In this document: positions 11,774 through 13,037 of the stretch, one piece after another | Numbering within the stretch: position 1 is the stretch's first letter | Layout of the letters: each line of letters opens with the position of its first letter | NCBI GenBank assembly: GCA_964531215.1 | Contig: CAZHFK010000031.1 | Span: 1-13,037 of the forward strand | DNA: 13,037 bases | Direction: 5' to 3' | DNA from: WJKP01 sp964531215 | GTDB taxonomy: Bacteria > Patescibacteriota > Patescibacteriia > CAIXNZ01 | Notes under the pieces: model-generated | The model's database searches: none | What the model was told of the DNA's origin: nothing | Seen by the model: only the letters and a program-made list of their open reading frames with translations | Made by a program: the position numbers and the translations under genes

Positions 11774-12754
11774 ATGTTTGATGTAATTACAATCGGTTCA
11801 GCAACTAAAGATGTTTTTTTAGTTTCCAAAGATTTTAAATTAATTGAAAGTGATAAATTTAAGGGCGGGGTAGGCGAATGTTTTGCTTATGGCGCCAAAA
11901 TAGAATTGGGTGATATTTATTTTGATACTGGCGGAGGTGCAACTAATGCAGCTTATACTTTTGCTAATTTAGGCTTAAATAATTCGGTTGTATCAAAAAT
12001 TGGCCATGATATTTATGGCATGGAAATAATGTCGGTTTTGGCTGATAATAATATAAATCCTTCAAATTTAGTCGCTGATAAAAAAAATAAAACAGCTTAT
12101 TCAACAATTTTAATTACGCCTGGCGGAGACCGTACAATTTTAGTTTATCGTGGCGCCAGTGCTAATTTTTCCGCTTCCGATTTTCAATGGGATAAATTAA
12201 AAACAAAGTGGTTTTATATTACTTCTTTGGCGGGTAATTTGAGTTTATTAAAAAAAATATTCAGTTTTGCAAAAAAGAATAATATAAAAATCGCCTGGAA
12301 TCCGGGTAGTGGAGAATTAAAGCATGGTAAGGCTAAATTAGCGCCTTTAATTAAACAAACAACCATTTTTAATATTAATAAAGCTGAAGCCGCTAAATTA
12401 TCAGGCAAAAAAGATATTAAACAAATTTTTAAAGTTTTGGATAAATTAACACCGAATTATTTGGTAATTACTGACGGTTCAAAAGGCGCTTATTTGTCTG
12501 ATGATATTTTACTTTATAAGGCCAATGTTTTAAAAGCAGAAGTGGTTAATACTACTGGTGCCGGTGATGCTTTTGGATCCGGGTTTTGTGCCGGTATAAT
12601 TTTAAAATCTGATTGGGATTATGCTTTACGTTTGGCAATTTTAAATTCCGGCGGTGTGATTCAAGCCATGGGCGCCAAACATGGTTTATTGGAAAAATTA
12701 CCTCCGTCTAAAAAATTGAATGAGATTAATATAAAGATTTATGGCAAAATCTAA
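11774..12754 (+). CDS. PfkB/ribokinase-family sugar kinase
   Basis: A 326-residue cytoplasmic kinase. The first PfkB signature region is DTGGGATNAAYTFANLG (51-67), with SKIGHDIYG at 74-82. The ATP-side motif NKAE is at 202-205 and ITDGSKGAY at 232-240. The second signature VNTTGAGDAFGSGF (258-271) holds the anion hole and catalytic base Asp265. The N-terminus (MFDVITIGSATKDVFL) is a normal family start. The segment 28-50 (KFKGGVGECFAYGAKIELGD) is an unusual lid or substrate loop. The family phosphorylates many sugars and nucleosides, so the substrate is not readable from motifs. Position after an IolC-like DUF2090 gene, 21 bases away, and after transketolase suggests a sugar phosphate or keto-sugar of the same pathway. 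The next gene overlaps its end by 14 bases. Confidence 0.92.
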   Translation: MFDVITIGSATKDVFLVSKDFKLIESDKFKGGVGECFAYGAKIELGDIYFDTGGGATNAAYTFANLGLNNSVVSKIGHDIYGMEIMSVLADNNINPSNLVADKKNKTAYSTILITPGGDRTILVYRGASANFSASDFQWDKLKTKWFYITSLAGNLSLLKKIFSFAKKNNIKIAWNPGSGELKHGKAKLAPLIKQTTIFNINKAEAAKLSGKKDIKQIFKVLDKLTPNYLVITDGSKGAYLSDDILLYKANVLKAEVVNTTGAGDAFGSGFCAGIILKSDWDYALRLAILNSGGVIQAMGAKHGLLEKLPPSKKLNEINIKIYGKI

Positions 12755-13037
12755 AGATAAAGATAATAAAAAAGATTATGTTAAATTTGAATATAATAAA
12801 ATTACCCCTTTAATCTACTTAGGTACAAATGCTTGTTGTCAAGTGCATTTTAAACAAGAACTTTTAGACAAAGGTATCAGGGCTGATATTTCAATTGAAA
12901 ATGAAAGGGTTGATCAGCCGATTGGTTTTGATTATTTTTTATGGTTACCGGTTAAAGATCATATTGCACCAAGTTTAAAGCAACTTTGGGTAGGTGTTAA
13001 AACGATAGAGGCCTTGCTTGAACAAAAAGTTAAAATT
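12741..13037 (+). CDS. N-terminal part of a probable dual-specificity phosphatase-like protein (cut by window end)
   Basis: An open frame from the ATG at 12741 runs through all 99 codons to the window edge. It overlaps the kinase gene by 14 bases in another frame, which indicates coupled translation. After a lysine/aspartate-rich start (MAKSKDKDNKKDYVKF), the stretch KITPLIYLGTNACC, then DISIENERVDQP, FLWLPVKDHIAPS and LWVGVKTIEALLEQKVKI follow the early part of dual-specificity/tyrosine phosphatases. There, I-T-x-x-I-Y-L-G opens the fold, and the LPVKDH loop holds the general acid Asp. The catalytic HCxxGxxR should come within about 10 residues of the cut, so activity cannot be confirmed. 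It may act on phosphoproteins or on a sugar phosphate. Confidence 0.65.
   Translation, partial: MAKSKDKDNKKDYVKFEYNKITPLIYLGTNACCQVHFKQELLDKGIRADISIENERVDQPIGFDYFLWLPVKDHIAPSLKQLWVGVKTIEALLEQKVKI

Noticed and set aside
1..13037. Alternative code with TGA as glycine
   Set aside because: All genes reach full family length without in-frame TGA, and tryptophan and glycine positions use normal codons.
1..13037. Insertion sequence, prophage or toxin-antitoxin genes
   Set aside because: No transposase, integrase, phage structural or toxin-like protein is visible on either strand.

Overview
The window looks like chromosomal sequence from a low-GC member of the Candidate Phyla Radiation (Patescibacteria, most like Parcubacteria-type lineages). 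This is inferred from the gene set (a sigma-region-4 plus HARE-HTH regulator, a membrane protein paired with a soluble TraG/VirD4-like ATPase, a rubredoxin-FTR fusion, a split transketolase), the strong A/T bias, the near absence of Shine-Dalgarno sequences and CPR-like intergenic repeats. The genetic code appears standard. All genes lie on the + strand. Eleven of the 13 visible genuine stops are TAA and two are TAG; none is TGA.

Layout. (1) 1-1544: the 3' end of secD and a complete secF, closed by a branched terminator. (2) 1545-2124: a 580-base non-coding stretch. It holds two elaborate hairpin elements, a palindromic repeat, a tiny ORF (MRKRKF) with the only perfect Shine-Dalgarno in the window, and two well-formed tandem sigma-70 promoters. 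(3) 2125-3195: the HARE-HTH regulator, followed by a simple terminator. (4) 3298-7035: a two-gene operon with a near-leaderless start. It encodes a single-span membrane protein and a TraG/VirD4-type ATPase with a C-terminal zinc ribbon. (5) 7132-13037: a tightly packed, mostly metabolic run of rpiB, an rpe-like epimerase, a small CxxC helical protein, the rubredoxin-FTR fusion, transketolase N and C subunits, a DUF2090 aldolase-like protein, a PfkB sugar kinase and the start of a probable dual-specificity phosphatase cut by the window end.

How the genes work together. SecD and SecF assist protein export. The membrane protein and ATPase probably form one DNA- or protein-translocating machine in which anchor and motor are separate polypeptides. 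The last operon covers the non-oxidative pentose phosphate pathway (isomerase, epimerase, transketolase). No transaldolase is visible. A kinase and an aldolase-like protein sit where one would be expected, which suggests, as inference only, a bisphosphate route around transaldolase. The FTR-like protein and its small CxxC neighbour may add thiol-redox control.

The most interesting points are the split-anchor ATPase module, the reversed and separated IolC-like kinase/DUF2090 pair inside a pentose phosphate operon, the strong-SD micro-ORF next to a nested hairpin, a start codon that lies inside a repeat-like tract, and a T immediately before the start codon in 12 of 13 genes.
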